33,452 nucleotides of DNA from Lachnospiraceae bacterium UBA3641 (GCA_002373875.1 DFKQ01000068.1:1-33452); one strand, 5' to 3'; positions 23,785-31,831 are shown, counted from the first letter of the stretch. Notes: generated by a model from the sequence alone, not told the origin. Program-made: numbers and translations.

Positions 23785-25131
23785 TTAGCAAACACCCTGA
23801 GCTATCATAGCCTCAACAACCTTCTTGAATCCGGCAATATTGGCACCTGCCACATAATTGCCTTCCATTCCGTATTCCCTGGCAGCATCATCAATATTGT
23901 GATAGATGCCTACCATAATACCCTTAAGCTTGCTGTCAACCTCCTCGAAGGACCATGAAAGTCTCTCTGAGTTCTGGCTCATTTCAAGAGCTGATGTTGC
24001 AACGCCGCCTGCATTGGCAGCCTTACCTCCTACGAAAGGTACATTATTCTTCTGGAAGTACTGGGTGGCCTCAATGGTTGTAGGCATGTTAGCACCTTCC
24101 GCCACATACTGAACACCGTTTGCAACAAGCATCCTGGCATCCTCAAGATCAAGTTCATTCTGGGTTGCGCAGGGAAGTGCTATATCAACCTTATACTGCC
24201 ATACGCCATGCTCACCGTTCTTCTTCTCATGATATTCAGCCGACTTGCGTGCCGAAGCATACTCGGTAAGGCGTGCGCGCTTAACTTCCTTTACCTCTTT
24301 AAGAAGGGCAACATCAATACCTTCGGGATCATATATCCAGCCTGTGGAATCAGATACGGTTACAACCTTGGCTCCAAGCTGCTGTGCCTTTTCAACAGCA
24401 TAAATGGCAACATTACCCGAACCTGAAATTGCGACTGTCTTACCTTCCATCTTATCTCCATGGCACTTTACCATTTCTTCCGTAAGATACAGCAGTCCGT
24501 AACCTGTAGCCTGAGTACGTGCCAAAGATCCGCCGTATGTAAGTCCCTTACCGGTAAGAACACCCTCGTATGTACCCTTTATCCTTTTGAACTGGCCGAA
24601 CATGAAGCCTATCTCACGTGCTCCGGTTCCGATGTCACCGGCGGGAACATCCTCGTCAGCCCCTATATATTTACTGAGCTCTGTCATAAAGCTTTGGCAG
24701 AACTTCATTATCTCGTTATCCGACTTGCCCTTGGGATCAAAATCAGAACCACCCTTACCACCGCCAATGGGAAGTGTTGTAAGAGAGTTCTTGAATATCT
24801 GTTCAAAGCCAAGGAACTTGATTATACCGAGATTTACTGAAGGATGAAGCCTCAAACCACCCTTATAGGGTCCAATGGCATTATTGAACTGTACACGGAA
24901 ACCGCGGTTTACCTGAACCTTACCGTTATCATCAACCCAGGGAACCCTGAACATGATCTGACGGTCAGGCTCCGTTATCCTTTCAAGTATTGCAAGATCA
25001 CGATACTTCTGCTCATCCTTCTCAATAACAGGGCGAAGTGAGTCAAGTACCTCGGTCACTGCCTGAATAAATTCCGGCTGATCCGCATCCCTTTTCTTAA
25101 TCTTCTCAAGCACTTCATCAACGTAAGACAT
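23785..25131 (-). CDS. gdhA: Glutamate dehydrogenase
   Basis: The 448-residue protein is of the small hexameric class that interconverts 2-oxoglutarate, ammonia and glutamate. Visible are GGLRLHPSVNLGIIKFLGFEQIFKNSLT, PIGGGKGGSDFDPKGKSD with the catalytic Lys, VPAGDIGTGAREIG, and the dinucleotide-binding VAISGSGNVAIYAVEKA. The overall type fits NADP-dependent ammonia-assimilating enzymes, but cofactor choice cannot be proved by eye. AAAGGAGG lies 8 nt before the ATG. It is monocistronic: a terminator follows it, and its leader contains a second terminator behind its own promoter. Confidence 0.95.
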   Translation of the reverse strand: MSYVDEVLEKIKKRDADQPEFIQAVTEVLDSLRPVIEKDEQKYRDLAILERITEPDRQIMFRVPWVDDNGKVQVNRGFRVQFNNAIGPYKGGLRLHPSVNLGIIKFLGFEQIFKNSLTTLPIGGGKGGSDFDPKGKSDNEIMKFCQSFMTELSKYIGADEDVPAGDIGTGAREIGFMFGQFKRIKGTYEGVLTGKGLTYGGSLARTQATGYGLLYLTEEMVKCHGDKMEGKTVAISGSGNVAIYAVEKAQQLGAKVVTVSDSTGWIYDPEGIDVALLKEVKEVKRARLTEYASARKSAEYHEKKNGEHGVWQYKVDIALPCATQNELDLEDARMLVANGVQYVAEGANMPTTIEATQYFQKNNVPFVGGKAANAGGVATSALEMSQNSERLSWSFEEVDSKLKGIMVGIYHNIDDAAREYGMEGNYVAGANIAGFKKVVEAMIAQGVC

Positions 25132-25162
25132 TTTTGATTCCTCCTTTTATATTATGGGTTTG

Positions 25163-25209
25163 TATAAAAAGAAACGCCAAAGAAGCGTATACTTACGCTT
25201 CTCTGACGC
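25163..25209 (-). terminator. Intrinsic terminator in the gdhA leader (possible attenuator)
   Basis: Read on the minus strand, GCGTCAGAGAAGCGTA and TACGCTTCTTTGGCGT (plus positions 25194-25209 and 25174-25189) pair over 16 positions with three G-U, loop of four, followed by TTTCTTTTT. It lies between the SH3 gene and gdhA, downstream of the only good gdhA promoter I see. Confidence 0.7.
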
Positions 25210-25224
25210 CTTTGTCCGAAAGTC

Positions 25225-25253
25225 ATTATATAACCATTCATATAATAATGCAA
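25225..25253 (-). promoter_or_regulatory. Putative gdhA promoter
   Basis: A perfect TATAAT (25225-25230) stands 17 bp after TTGCAT (25248-25253). The start of transcription would be near 25218, about 9 nt before the terminator hairpin and about 87 nt before the gdhA start codon. Confidence 0.55.
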
Positions 25254-25260
25254 GCATAAA

Positions 25261-26433
25261 TTATTCAACGAAGTCAGCCTTCACGTAAGCCTCTTTGCCA
25301 TTGTAGGTGATCTTACACCATCCGTCCTTCTTCTCAATAAGGTCGAATGTGTCTCCCCTGTAGGCAACTCCAAGCTTGTTGGCTGTCTCCGATGCGCTCT
25401 CGCGCACGTTAACATTCTCTTTGATCGTTATCTTGCCGCCGGTCACCGTCTCACCGCCTTCGGAAGCTTCACCCGAAGATGAACCGTCATCGACAACCTC
25501 AAGGTAATCCGACTTGATGTAAGCCTCAGTCCCGTTATAATCGATCTTACTCCAGCCGTTCTCCATCTCCTCAAGTCTCTTGTAGGTATCGCCTATCTGG
25601 GCCTTGCCGAGGGAATCCGAGTCGGTACTTGCCGATGCCCTTATATTTACGACATCCGTGGCCTTGACCGTCTGCGCATTGGCAGCCTGCTCAGCCTTCT
25701 TGGCCTCAGCCTCCTTATCGGCTTCCTCCTGCTGCTTCTGTTGCTGCTGCTCGGTAAGCTTAGCCTTAACCGCCTCGTTAACATCCGTCTCTATCTCTTT
25801 GAGCTTGGCTTCGAGCTGGGGATCCGATTCTATAGCCTTGTTGTATTCGGCACTTATCTTACTGGTAAGCTCCTCCACATCCGACTGGGAAGACATCTCA
25901 AGGAAGTAAGCCTGTTCATCATCCGAAAGCTCAGATTTGTTAATATAGAGGGAACCGGATTCATTGGTGCATACATAGGTTGATTCAAGCGAAGGAGCCG
26001 GAGTTGACACACCCGTAAAGGTAATATCAAAAGTTACAAGAACAACATATGAATCCTCCTGATACCCCTTCTTCGTATATACGTTAAAATCCGAGAATGA
26101 CTGATAATACTTGGCCATCTCTTCGATCCTGTAGCGTTCCTGATCCGGCAGCACATCGCACTTGGCTGCCGCCGCATCGGCATCACCATCCATAACAGCC
26201 TTGTAATAGCTCTCCATAAGGGCCGTTACGTTTGGATACTTGTTCTCTTCATACTTATCCTTGGGAACCTCCACCGAGCTTGTGGGGAATGTAGAAGTAT
26301 CGACCCCGTCATCCTTGCTCCCGCCCTTATGCGTTGCCATAAAAATTATAAGAACAATTATAAGTACTAAAAATGCACCGCCCAATATTACATATAACAG
26401 ATATCTTCTTACAAAATCGGTAAGTTTATTCAT
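25261..26433 (-). CDS. Membrane-anchored protein with two bacterial SH3 domains
   Basis: The 390-residue product has one membrane span near the N-terminus (about 11-33, YLLYVILGGAFLVLIIVLIIF) with a basic cytoplasmic start, then an outside domain of about 140 residues (ALMESYYKAVMDGDADAAAA), a coiled-coil stretch rich in Gln, Glu and Lys (about 195-255), and two SH3_3 repeats (DVVNIRASASTDSDSLGKA and ENVNVRESASETANKLGVA, each ending WxKI-YNGxEAYxKxD). Such SH3 domains bind cell-wall peptides, so it is probably a wall-linked structural or regulatory protein; no hydrolase domain is present. AAGGAG lies 5 nt before the ATG, within the end of the small upstream ORF (ATGA overlap). Confidence 0.8.
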   Translation of the reverse strand: MNKLTDFVRRYLLYVILGGAFLVLIIVLIIFMATHKGGSKDDGVDTSTFPTSSVEVPKDKYEENKYPNVTALMESYYKAVMDGDADAAAAKCDVLPDQERYRIEEMAKYYQSFSDFNVYTKKGYQEDSYVVLVTFDITFTGVSTPAPSLESTYVCTNESGSLYINKSELSDDEQAYFLEMSSQSDVEELTSKISAEYNKAIESDPQLEAKLKEIETDVNEAVKAKLTEQQQQKQQEEADKEAEAKKAEQAANAQTVKATDVVNIRASASTDSDSLGKAQIGDTYKRLEEMENGWSKIDYNGTEAYIKSDYLEVVDDGSSSGEASEGGETVTGGKITIKENVNVRESASETANKLGVAYRGDTFDLIEKKDGWCKITYNGKEAYVKADFVE

Positions 26434-26579
26434 GCTTGCTCCTTATACTTTACTCCCTCACTGCACGGTCTGTTCCGTCCCTCCATCATAAGGCATCCCC
26501 CATGGCTATACGGTTCATTCTCGCCTGCCATCATAAGGACTCCTCCATGGCTATACGGTTCATTCTCGCCTGCCATCAT
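26430..26579 (-). CDS. Repeat-containing small ORF, 49 aa, overlapping the SH3 gene start
   Basis: The frame starts at ATG 26577-26579, behind GGGGGA, and ends in a TGA that shares ATGA with the SH3 gene start. It encodes MMAGENEPYSHGGVL, then the same 15 residues with one change (C for V), then a third degenerate copy. The underlying DNA repeat is 45 bp, a multiple of three, so the frame is kept. It could be a translated leader peptide coupled to the SH3 gene or a non-coding repeat that happens to stay open. No homologue is known to me. Confidence 0.35.
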   Translation of the reverse strand: MMAGENEPYSHGGVLMMAGENEPYSHGGCLMMEGRNRPCSEGVKYKEQA

Positions 26580-26592
26580 AAGGCATCCCCCA
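26484..26592 (-). repeat. 45-bp direct repeat, about 2.4 copies
   Basis: Units begin at 26484, 26529 and 26574 (the last partial), with a degenerate copy before 26484. Copies 1 and 2 differ only at a few bases near GGCATCCCC versus GGACTCCTC. The partial unit with flanking sequence forms an inverted repeat ATCATAAGG (26575-26583) and CCTTATGAT, with inner CCAC/GTGG, just behind tRNA-Arg. Confidence 0.8.
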
Positions 26593-26619
26593 CTTCGTGG
26601 TCCCCCTTATGATAAATAA

Positions 26620-26691
26620 TGCACTTGAGAGGATTCGAACCCCCGCACACGGAACCGGAATCCGTTGCTCTATCCCCTGAGCTACAAGTGC
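26620..26691 (-). tRNA. tRNA-Arg (anticodon CCG)
   Basis: On the minus strand there is a complete cloverleaf of 72 nt: acceptor GCACTTG/CAAGTGC, D stem GCTC/GAGC, anticodon stem ACGGA/TCCGT with loop TTCCGGT (anticodon CCG, reading CGG), a four-base variable loop, T arm with TTCGAAT loop (two G-U pairs) and discriminator A. CCA is not encoded. It has its own promoter. Confidence 0.93.
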
Positions 26692-26716
26692 CTGGTATGA
26701 AACTTCATACCGATAC

Positions 26717-26745
26717 ATCATAACACAGGGGATAAAAAATATCAA
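26717..26745 (-). promoter_or_regulatory. Promoter of tRNA-Arg
   Basis: TTGATA (26740-26745) and TATGAT (26717-26722) are 17 bp apart. The short 5' leader contains the hairpin GGTATGAA/TTCATACC (26694-26711) directly before the tRNA, which may guide 5' processing. Confidence 0.7.
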
Positions 26746-26758
26746 TAAAATATAGGAA

Positions 26759-27673
26759 TCATACTGCCATTCTGTAACCATCATCACGATCGAAATAGTA
26801 GACATGGTCGGACAGAACATCAACCGGTTCAAGCTCGGTCGCATTTACCTCCCTCACCATCTCGTTAAGCATTCCCTCGGGTATACACCCTTTTCTGGGA
26901 ACAAGGATTACCTCATTTATAGAGCTTGGGATCACATAAACGTCAGAATCAATGGATTCACAGAAGTCACCTATCTTTTCTTCATAGAGCATGGATACGG
27001 CCCCGTTCACTCCATCCGTGGTCATAACATACATGGGCGAAACTTCAACCTCTTCCCTTACATTAGGCGCAAAGGCCGGATTAAGCTTCTTAAGCAATTC
27101 ATACATGCCCGTTATCACCGGCTTCTCCATTGTAAATGTATTTTTCATACTCTCACCGACAAGGGCATCCGCACTCACATTCCACATCTCAAGGTGAGAA
27201 TTCCTGATGACAAAGGATCCCTCACTCATTATTGTCTTTCCGAGGTCGCAGTCCCTGATCCTGTAATACGGAACGATCGCAAGATCCAGAAATCGCTTAT
27301 GCGGAACATCATTAAGCCATTCTTTATTGCTCTTGAAGTTTATAAGCTTGCATCTTAAGTTTTTCCTGACCGCTTCATAATCACACAAAAAATCAAGCTC
27401 GGGAGTCACTCCCAGTCTGCGGCTCTCATATATCTTACATATCCTGTCTATGATCTCGTCACTTAAGGGTTCCTCACCAAGCTCATCATAGAAGGGTTCA
27501 AGATAGATTGTGGGATACACCCTTTCTTCTTCATTGCAAACGGATATGCCGGTATATATCACACCATTGTTCTTGGTGACCCGTTTAAGCTCTACCCTTT
27601 CTTCAGGATATCTGAGTGCCATTGCCGAGCGGACATCGTCCGCAAATTCTTCAAAATTTCTTATTTCAGTCAT
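26759..27673 (-). CDS. DUF5688-like protein of unknown function
   Basis: The 304-residue soluble protein begins MTEIRNFEEFADDVRSAM and shows the pattern I associate with DUF5688 proteins, common in Lachnospiraceae: GVIYTGISVCNEEERVYPTIYLEPFYDEL, PHKRFLDLAIVPYYRI, MYVMTTDGVNGAVSMLY and VYVIPSSINEVILVP. No catalytic motif is evident. The family has unknown function and often occurs in several copies per genome. It stands between efp and the tRNA-Arg gene, with no tight linkage to either. No terminator was found behind it before the tRNA promoter. Confidence 0.7.
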   Translation of the reverse strand: MTEIRNFEEFADDVRSAMALRYPEERVELKRVTKNNGVIYTGISVCNEEERVYPTIYLEPFYDELGEEPLSDEIIDRICKIYESRRLGVTPELDFLCDYEAVRKNLRCKLINFKSNKEWLNDVPHKRFLDLAIVPYYRIRDCDLGKTIMSEGSFVIRNSHLEMWNVSADALVGESMKNTFTMEKPVITGMYELLKKLNPAFAPNVREEVEVSPMYVMTTDGVNGAVSMLYEEKIGDFCESIDSDVYVIPSSINEVILVPRKGCIPEGMLNEMVREVNATELEPVDVLSDHVYYFDRDDGYRMAV

Positions 27674-27741
27674 ATATCTGTTCTCCTTTTCCTAATCTGA
27701 CAAATATCGGCAGGAGAAATAAACGCTCTGCATAATAATAA

Positions 27742-27769
27742 AAGCTCCTTCCCGGACGGGAAGGAGCTT
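27742..27769 (-). terminator. Terminator behind efp
   Basis: AAGCTCCTTCCC (27742-27753) and GGGAAGGAGCTT (27758-27769) pair perfectly with loop GGAC. On the minus strand TTTTATTATT follows. Confidence 0.85.
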
Positions 27770-27798
27770 ACAAGCAGCTAAGTCAATGAATATAAGAA

Positions 27799-28356
27799 TT
27801 AAACCCTGGACAGATACTCACCCGAACGGGTATCGATCTTGATCTTGTCACCGAGTTCCACAAAGAGAGGTACATAAACGGTCGCACCTGTCTCAACCAC
27901 TGCCGGCTTGGTAGCGCCTGTAGCGGTATCACCCTTGAATCCGGGCTCTGTCTCGGTTATCTCGAGTTCAACAAACAGAGGAGGCTCAACGGAAAATACA
28001 TTACCGTTATGTGAACATATCTTGACCATCTCGTTCTCCTTAACGAACTTGAGGGCATCGCCCACTGTCTCGCCGTTAAGTGCTATCTGCTCGTATGACT
28101 CTGTGTCCATGAAGTTATATAAATCCCCATCAGAATAAAGGTACTGCATATCCTTTCTGTCGATACGCGCCTGAGGGAACTTCTCAGTGGGCCTGAAGGA
28201 TTTCTCAACAACACCGCCACTGATGATATTCTTTAACTTGGTTCTTACAAATGCTGCTCCCTTACCGGGTTTAACATGCTGGAATTCTATTATCTGAAAG
28301 ATTCCATTGTCCATCTCAACAGTTAAGCCATTTCTAAAATCGCCTGCTGATATCAT
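27799..28356 (-). CDS. efp: Translation elongation factor P
   Basis: EF-P relieves ribosomes stalled at proline runs. The protein has the three beta-barrel domains: MISAGDFRNGLTVEMDNGIFQIIEFQHVKPGKGAAFVRTKLKN with the Lys-tip loop KPGKGA, SFRPTEKF, and the C-terminal GDKIKIDTRSGEYLSRV. I chose the start MISAGDF at 28356 (185 aa, the usual length), since AAGGAGG lies 8 nt before it. The frame to 28380 adds eight residues without support. It is the last gene of the yqeG-aroE-aroK-efp cluster, 70 bp behind aroK, and may also have its own promoter. Confidence 0.95.
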   Translation of the reverse strand: MISAGDFRNGLTVEMDNGIFQIIEFQHVKPGKGAAFVRTKLKNIISGGVVEKSFRPTEKFPQARIDRKDMQYLYSDGDLYNFMDTESYEQIALNGETVGDALKFVKENEMVKICSHNGNVFSVEPPLFVELEITETEPGFKGDTATGATKPAVVETGATVYVPLFVELGDKIKIDTRSGEYLSRV

Positions 28357-28426
28357 AAAATATTCCTCCTTAAAGTGCATTCAAGCAATAATTCCTCAAA
28401 CAGTTTATACTATGGCAGAATATATT

Positions 28427-28942
28427 TCAAGAACTTTTTGCAATATTGACTATCTCTTTTGCAACTTGGGCAAGAACCATATCATCCGTATCTATTATGC
28501 AGTCTGACGCTTCCCGATATATGGGGTCCCTGTTAGCAAGCATCTGTCTTATCCTCCCAAGCTTATCATCCGTTTCAAGCAAGGGACGCCCCCTATCCTC
28601 CTTAACCCTTTCATATAGTGTTTCTGTCCGGGCTCTTAAATAGATCACCCGACCGAATTTCTTAAGCAGAACCCGGTTTTCCATCCTCACGGGAAGACCT
28701 CCACCGGTTGATAACAGCATTTTTGACACATTGCTTTCACACAGCTCCTTAAGCGTCCCGGTTTCAAGGCCGCGAAAATATGACTCTCCGTTCTTTTCGA
28801 AGATTTCAGGGATGCTGATCCCTTCTCTTCTCACTATTATATCGTCGGTGTCATCAAAATCATATTTTAGAATATCTGCGGCCAGCCTGCCGGCGGATGA
28901 CTTGCCGCTTCCCATATATCCTATAAGGCAGATATTGCTCAT
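28427..28942 (-). CDS. aroK: Shikimate kinase
   Basis: The 171-residue P-loop enzyme phosphorylates shikimate with ATP in aromatic amino acid synthesis. Visible are the Walker A motif GYMGSGKSSAGR, DFDDTDDIIVRREG (substrate and Mg binding), STGGGLPVR and the lid Arg in RGRPLLE. Its ATGA start overlaps the aroE stop by 4 nt, so the two steps of the pathway are coupled. Confidence 0.95.
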   Translation of the reverse strand: MSNICLIGYMGSGKSSAGRLAADILKYDFDDTDDIIVRREGISIPEIFEKNGESYFRGLETGTLKELCESNVSKMLLSTGGGLPVRMENRVLLKKFGRVIYLRARTETLYERVKEDRGRPLLETDDKLGRIRQMLANRDPIYREASDCIIDTDDMVLAQVAKEIVNIAKSS

Positions 28943-29808
28943 TTCAGTTTCCTCTCAACTTCCCGTATTACGGCTTCAGGCACCAAAACATCATTCCATA
29001 TCTCATATGCACTCACTGCCTGATATATAAGCATCTTAAGACCGTTGTAAGCCCTGCCTCCCGCTTTTTCAACATACTTCATAAATCCGGTGACGGACGG
29101 CTTGTAGATAAGATCGACTCCCACCGCCACTTTACTGTAGAAGGCTTCATCATTCATTACACATTCATCATCCCCGGGAGAAAGGCCCACACTGGTACAC
29201 TGAAATACAATAAGGTCATTCCCGTTAACGCTGCACACCTCATCCGATGTCAACACATTAATATTGGATGAAAGGCCGCTCATGCCTTCCGAATCCGCAT
29301 AGGCAGCAATATCATCCCTTATCCTCCGGGCCTTATCCCCGGAGCGGTTTATTATCGTGATCGACCCCGGCTTCACGGAAGCACACAGAAATGCCACAGC
29401 TCTTGCCGCTCCGCCCGCTCCCAGTATAACGATATCCCTCCCTTGAAGGGATATATTCTCCTCTTCAAGTTCCCTCTTAAGTCCAAGTATATCCGTATTA
29501 TAGCCGTAATAACCACCTTCTGTATATTTTAATGTATTTACGGCTCCGATCCTTCCTGCCATGTCCTCGTTCCCGCGCAAGTACTTCATGATATCACTTT
29601 TATATGGAACGGTTACGTTAATCCCCCGGACTCCAAGGGCATACAAACCGGTGGTAATGGCTTCAAGGTCATCATTTGCCACAAATGGAACATATACCGA
29701 ATCAATTCCCATGGCCTGCGATATATGATTGTGTATGGCCGGTGATGATGTATGCTTTATCGGATTGCCTATGATCCCGTATACAGCTGTCTGTCCGTTT
29801 ATCTCCAT
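28939..29808 (-). CDS. aroE: Shikimate dehydrogenase
   Basis: The 289-residue NADP-dependent enzyme reduces 3-dehydroshikimate. It shows GNPIKHTSSPAIHNH (substrate Ser), GINVTVPYKSD with the catalytic Lys, and the nucleotide fold GAGGAARAVAFL, then QCTSVGLSPG and GLKMLIYQAVSAYEIW near the end. Its ATG shares one base with the yqeG stop (TAATG) and its stop overlaps aroK, so three genes are tightly coupled. Confidence 0.95.
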   Translation of the reverse strand: MEINGQTAVYGIIGNPIKHTSSPAIHNHISQAMGIDSVYVPFVANDDLEAITTGLYALGVRGINVTVPYKSDIMKYLRGNEDMAGRIGAVNTLKYTEGGYYGYNTDILGLKRELEEENISLQGRDIVILGAGGAARAVAFLCASVKPGSITIINRSGDKARRIRDDIAAYADSEGMSGLSSNINVLTSDEVCSVNGNDLIVFQCTSVGLSPGDDECVMNDEAFYSKVAVGVDLIYKPSVTGFMKYVEKAGGRAYNGLKMLIYQAVSAYEIWNDVLVPEAVIREVERKLK

Positions 29809-30332
29809 TATCTGCTGTCCTCCGTTGCTGCCTTATATTTAACACTTCGCCTGTAAAAAACCATGATCACCTTCTCTAATACACGCTTAAACAGGATGTG
29901 CATCCGTTCCCTTTTGTCAATTGGTTTTACAAGGATATTACGTATCCCTGCCCTGTTGGCGCCCCATATATCCGTAAAAAGCTGATCTCCCAGAAAAAGT
30001 GTATTATTGACATCGGTACCCATCTTATCCATCGCTTCCCTGTAGCCCTTAACCGACGGCTTGGCTGCCTTATAGATATACCCGGCCCCCACCTTATCCG
30101 CGAAAGTCTTAACCCTGTCAAGGTCATTATTGGATAATACGAGGCACTTATATCCCATATCCTTCAGGCTCCCTACAAGCCTGCAGGACTTAGCATCTGC
30201 CGGAGCATTATCCGGGACGAGGGTATTGTCTATATCATATATTATCCCTCTGTACCCGTCCTTATATAAAGCTTCATAATCAATATCATATGCCGATTCG
30301 GCGATCTCCATGGGAAATAATTTACTAAACAT
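29808..30332 (-). CDS. yqeG: YqeG-family HAD phosphatase
   Basis: This is a HAD superfamily IIIA phosphatase with DxD motif IYDIDNTLVPDNAP, motif II LVLSNND, Lys in YKAAKPSVKGY and the acidic motif GDQLFTDIWGAN. The yeast relative dephosphorylates phosphatidylglycerophosphate, but the bacterial role is not settled. I chose ATG 30330-30332 (MFSKLFPMEIAE, 174 aa) with AGAGG about 8 nt before it. The longer frame runs through a terminator hairpin. It heads the yqeG-aroE-aroK cluster. Confidence 0.88.
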   Translation of the reverse strand: MFSKLFPMEIAESAYDIDYEALYKDGYRGIIYDIDNTLVPDNAPADAKSCRLVGSLKDMGYKCLVLSNNDLDRVKTFADKVGAGYIYKAAKPSVKGYREAMDKMGTDVNNTLFLGDQLFTDIWGANRAGIRNILVKPIDKRERMHILFKRVLEKVIMVFYRRSVKYKAATEDSR

Positions 30333-30359
30333 ATAAGACCTCTTAACCTGAACAATAAC

Positions 30360-30389
30360 AGGAACACAGAGAACCATCCCTGTGTTCCT
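30360..30389 (-). terminator. Terminator behind the 132-aa gene
   Basis: AGGAACACAG (30360-30369) pairs with CTGTGTTCCT (30380-30389). On the minus strand TGTTATTGTT follows. It separates the upstream gene from yqeG. Confidence 0.65.
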
Positions 30390-30419
30390 TCAAAAAGCAC
30401 TATCGCTTCTTACAGCCAC

Positions 30420-30818
30420 TTAAAAAAGATCAAATCCGGATTTCCTGATAACAATACCGTCCTCGGAATCGCCTATGATCTCGCCCTCGCCCACAAAATA
30501 GTGGTACTGCTTAAGGGATTCATCCTTATCAAGATCCGAAAATACCTTCTCCACGTCGTAATAACTGATACCGGCAGCCTTGTCTACAGTCGAAAAACCA
30601 TCGGCCGTTCTCAGACGGTCAGCTATCTCGTTTATATTGCCATTTTCATTCCCTGATGCCAGATCATTTCGTGTTTCGCCGGTATTAGCAGAGGTTTCAG
30701 ACACACTCCTTACTTCTTCATCCCGGTTTTCAACAGTGACTGCAGGTATTCTGGAAACAGCCTCTCTTGCGTTAAAGCCGGTATACAGATCATATTGACC
30801 CTGTATCCCTATTCTCAT
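30420..30818 (-). CDS. Hypothetical protein, 132 aa
   Basis: The product starts MRIGIQGQYDLYTGFN and has a disordered, Ser/Glu/Asn-rich middle (about 25-65), then a folded-looking end (STVDKAAGISYYDVEKVFSDLDKDESLKQYHYFVGEGEIIGDSEDGIVIRKSG). There is no signal peptide, membrane span or Cys. AAGGGG precedes the ATG by about 11 nt. I recognise no family. Its place between nrdR and yqeG with its own terminator suggests a stand-alone gene. Confidence 0.7.
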   Translation of the reverse strand: MRIGIQGQYDLYTGFNAREAVSRIPAVTVENRDEEVRSVSETSANTGETRNDLASGNENGNINEIADRLRTADGFSTVDKAAGISYYDVEKVFSDLDKDESLKQYHYFVGEGEIIGDSEDGIVIRKSGFDLF

Positions 30819-30917
30819 AATACATCATCCCCTTAATGATCATACTTATACGAAATCCCGTACAAATGATATATCGGCATTTTCGTCACATTCTTTAGCA
30901 CGATCATAAATTTTATT

Positions 30918-31367
30918 CTAATTGAGGACTTTTTTCAACTCATCCATGAAAGTATTTATATCCTTGAACTCTCTATATACGGATGCAAACCTTACATAGG
31001 CTACCGCATCAAGATCCTTAAGCTTATTCATCACAAGCTCACCTATTACTTCGCTGGGTATCTCCTTATCCTCATAAGAAAAAACCTCCGTCTCGACTTC
31101 ATCAACCAATTGAGTGATCGAAGATGCCGGGACAGGCCGTTTGTGGCATGCGCGCAAAACTCCCGCTTCAATCTTGGCCCTGTCGTAGGTCTCCCTGTTA
31201 TTATCCTTCTTGATAACGATAAGCGGGATCGTCTCTATCTTCTCATATGTGGTAAAACGCTTGTCACATTCATCACATACCCTTCTTCGTCTGATAGAGT
31301 TGTTATCTTCTGCAGGACGGCTGTCGATAACTCTCGTGTTCTCATAACCGCAAAACGGACATTTCAT
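30918..31367 (-). CDS. nrdR: Transcriptional repressor NrdR
   Basis: NrdR is the ATP/dATP-sensing repressor of ribonucleotide reductase genes. The 149-residue protein has the zinc ribbon (MKCPFCGYENTRVIDSR, CDECDKRFTTYEK) followed by the ATP-cone domain (LIVIKKDNNRETYDRAKIEAGVLRAC). The usual length is about 150. GGAGG stands before the ATG. A promoter with TTGACA precedes it. Confidence 0.95.
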   Translation of the reverse strand: MKCPFCGYENTRVIDSRPAEDNNSIRRRRVCDECDKRFTTYEKIETIPLIVIKKDNNRETYDRAKIEAGVLRACHKRPVPASSITQLVDEVETEVFSYEDKEIPSEVIGELVMNKLKDLDAVAYVRFASVYREFKDINTFMDELKKVLN

Positions 31368-31423
31368 ATATATTCCCCTCCATAACTACTTTATGTTGAG
31401 TATCCCCTTCAGATACCATATAA

Positions 31424-31453
31424 AATATACAGTATTATAAAGAATTATGTCAA
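31424..31453 (-). promoter_or_regulatory. Putative promoter of nrdR
   Basis: TTGACA (31448-31453) and TATATT (31424-31429) are 18 bp apart. The leader is about 50 nt. Confidence 0.6.
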
Positions 31454-31469
31454 CCCCGAAATTGCAAAG

Positions 31470-31745
31470 TCATTCTTTTTTATATTCCGCATATTTGTCG
31501 TTCAAATAGGCGATTATATCATTATAACCATCGGGATTAAAAGCAAAATACTGAACTTGAATCTTTTCCTTATCCGTGGCTTCATAACACAGCGGTTCAG
31601 GCCATGTATCCACCCTGAATTTATCCGTATCATCTTCATCTGCGGCAGACTCCTTTACTATCCTGTATCTCATGCCCCGAAGGCTTCCCGTAAAGGGCTT
31701 GCCCTTTTTATAATGACCAAAGGACAAGATCGTATTATGATCTAT
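31470..31745 (-). CDS. Small hypothetical protein of a Lachnospiraceae-type family
   Basis: From the GTG at 31743-31745 the 91-residue product begins VIDHNTILSFGHYKKGKPFTGSLRGMRYRI and continues with TWPEPLCYEAT, a pattern I recall from short conserved proteins of Lachnospiraceae with unknown function. AAGGAG lies 8 nt before this GTG. A longer frame to 31814 is unlikely, because it runs through the ftsZ terminator. The end is rich in Tyr and Lys. No catalytic motif, signal or membrane span is visible. Confidence 0.7.
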   Translation of the reverse strand: MDHNTILSFGHYKKGKPFTGSLRGMRYRIVKESAADEDDTDKFRVDTWPEPLCYEATDKEKIQVQYFAFNPDGYNDIIAYLNDKYAEYKKE

Positions 31746-31782
31746 CACTTGCACGGCTCCTTTCTGAAATGCCAAAAATAAA

Positions 31783-31810
31783 GGATCGGGCAGGTTATCC
31801 TGTCCGATCC
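31783..31810 (-). terminator. Terminator behind ftsZ
   Basis: GGATCGGGCAGG (31783-31794) pairs with CCTGTCCGATCC (31799-31810) with one G-U. On the minus strand TTTATTTTT follows. Confidence 0.85.
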
Positions 31811-31831
31811 TCAAACTATTTACTCTTTAAT

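Noticed and set aside
26484..26592. 45-bp repeats behind tRNA-Arg as CRISPR or an attachment site
   Set aside because: The copies are directly contiguous with no spacers, and they do not repeat any part of the tRNA gene. No integrase is nearby.
31745..31814. Longer N-terminus for the small gene in front of nrdR
   Set aside because: The extension runs through the ftsZ terminator hairpin, while the GTG at 31745 has a proper ribosome binding site.
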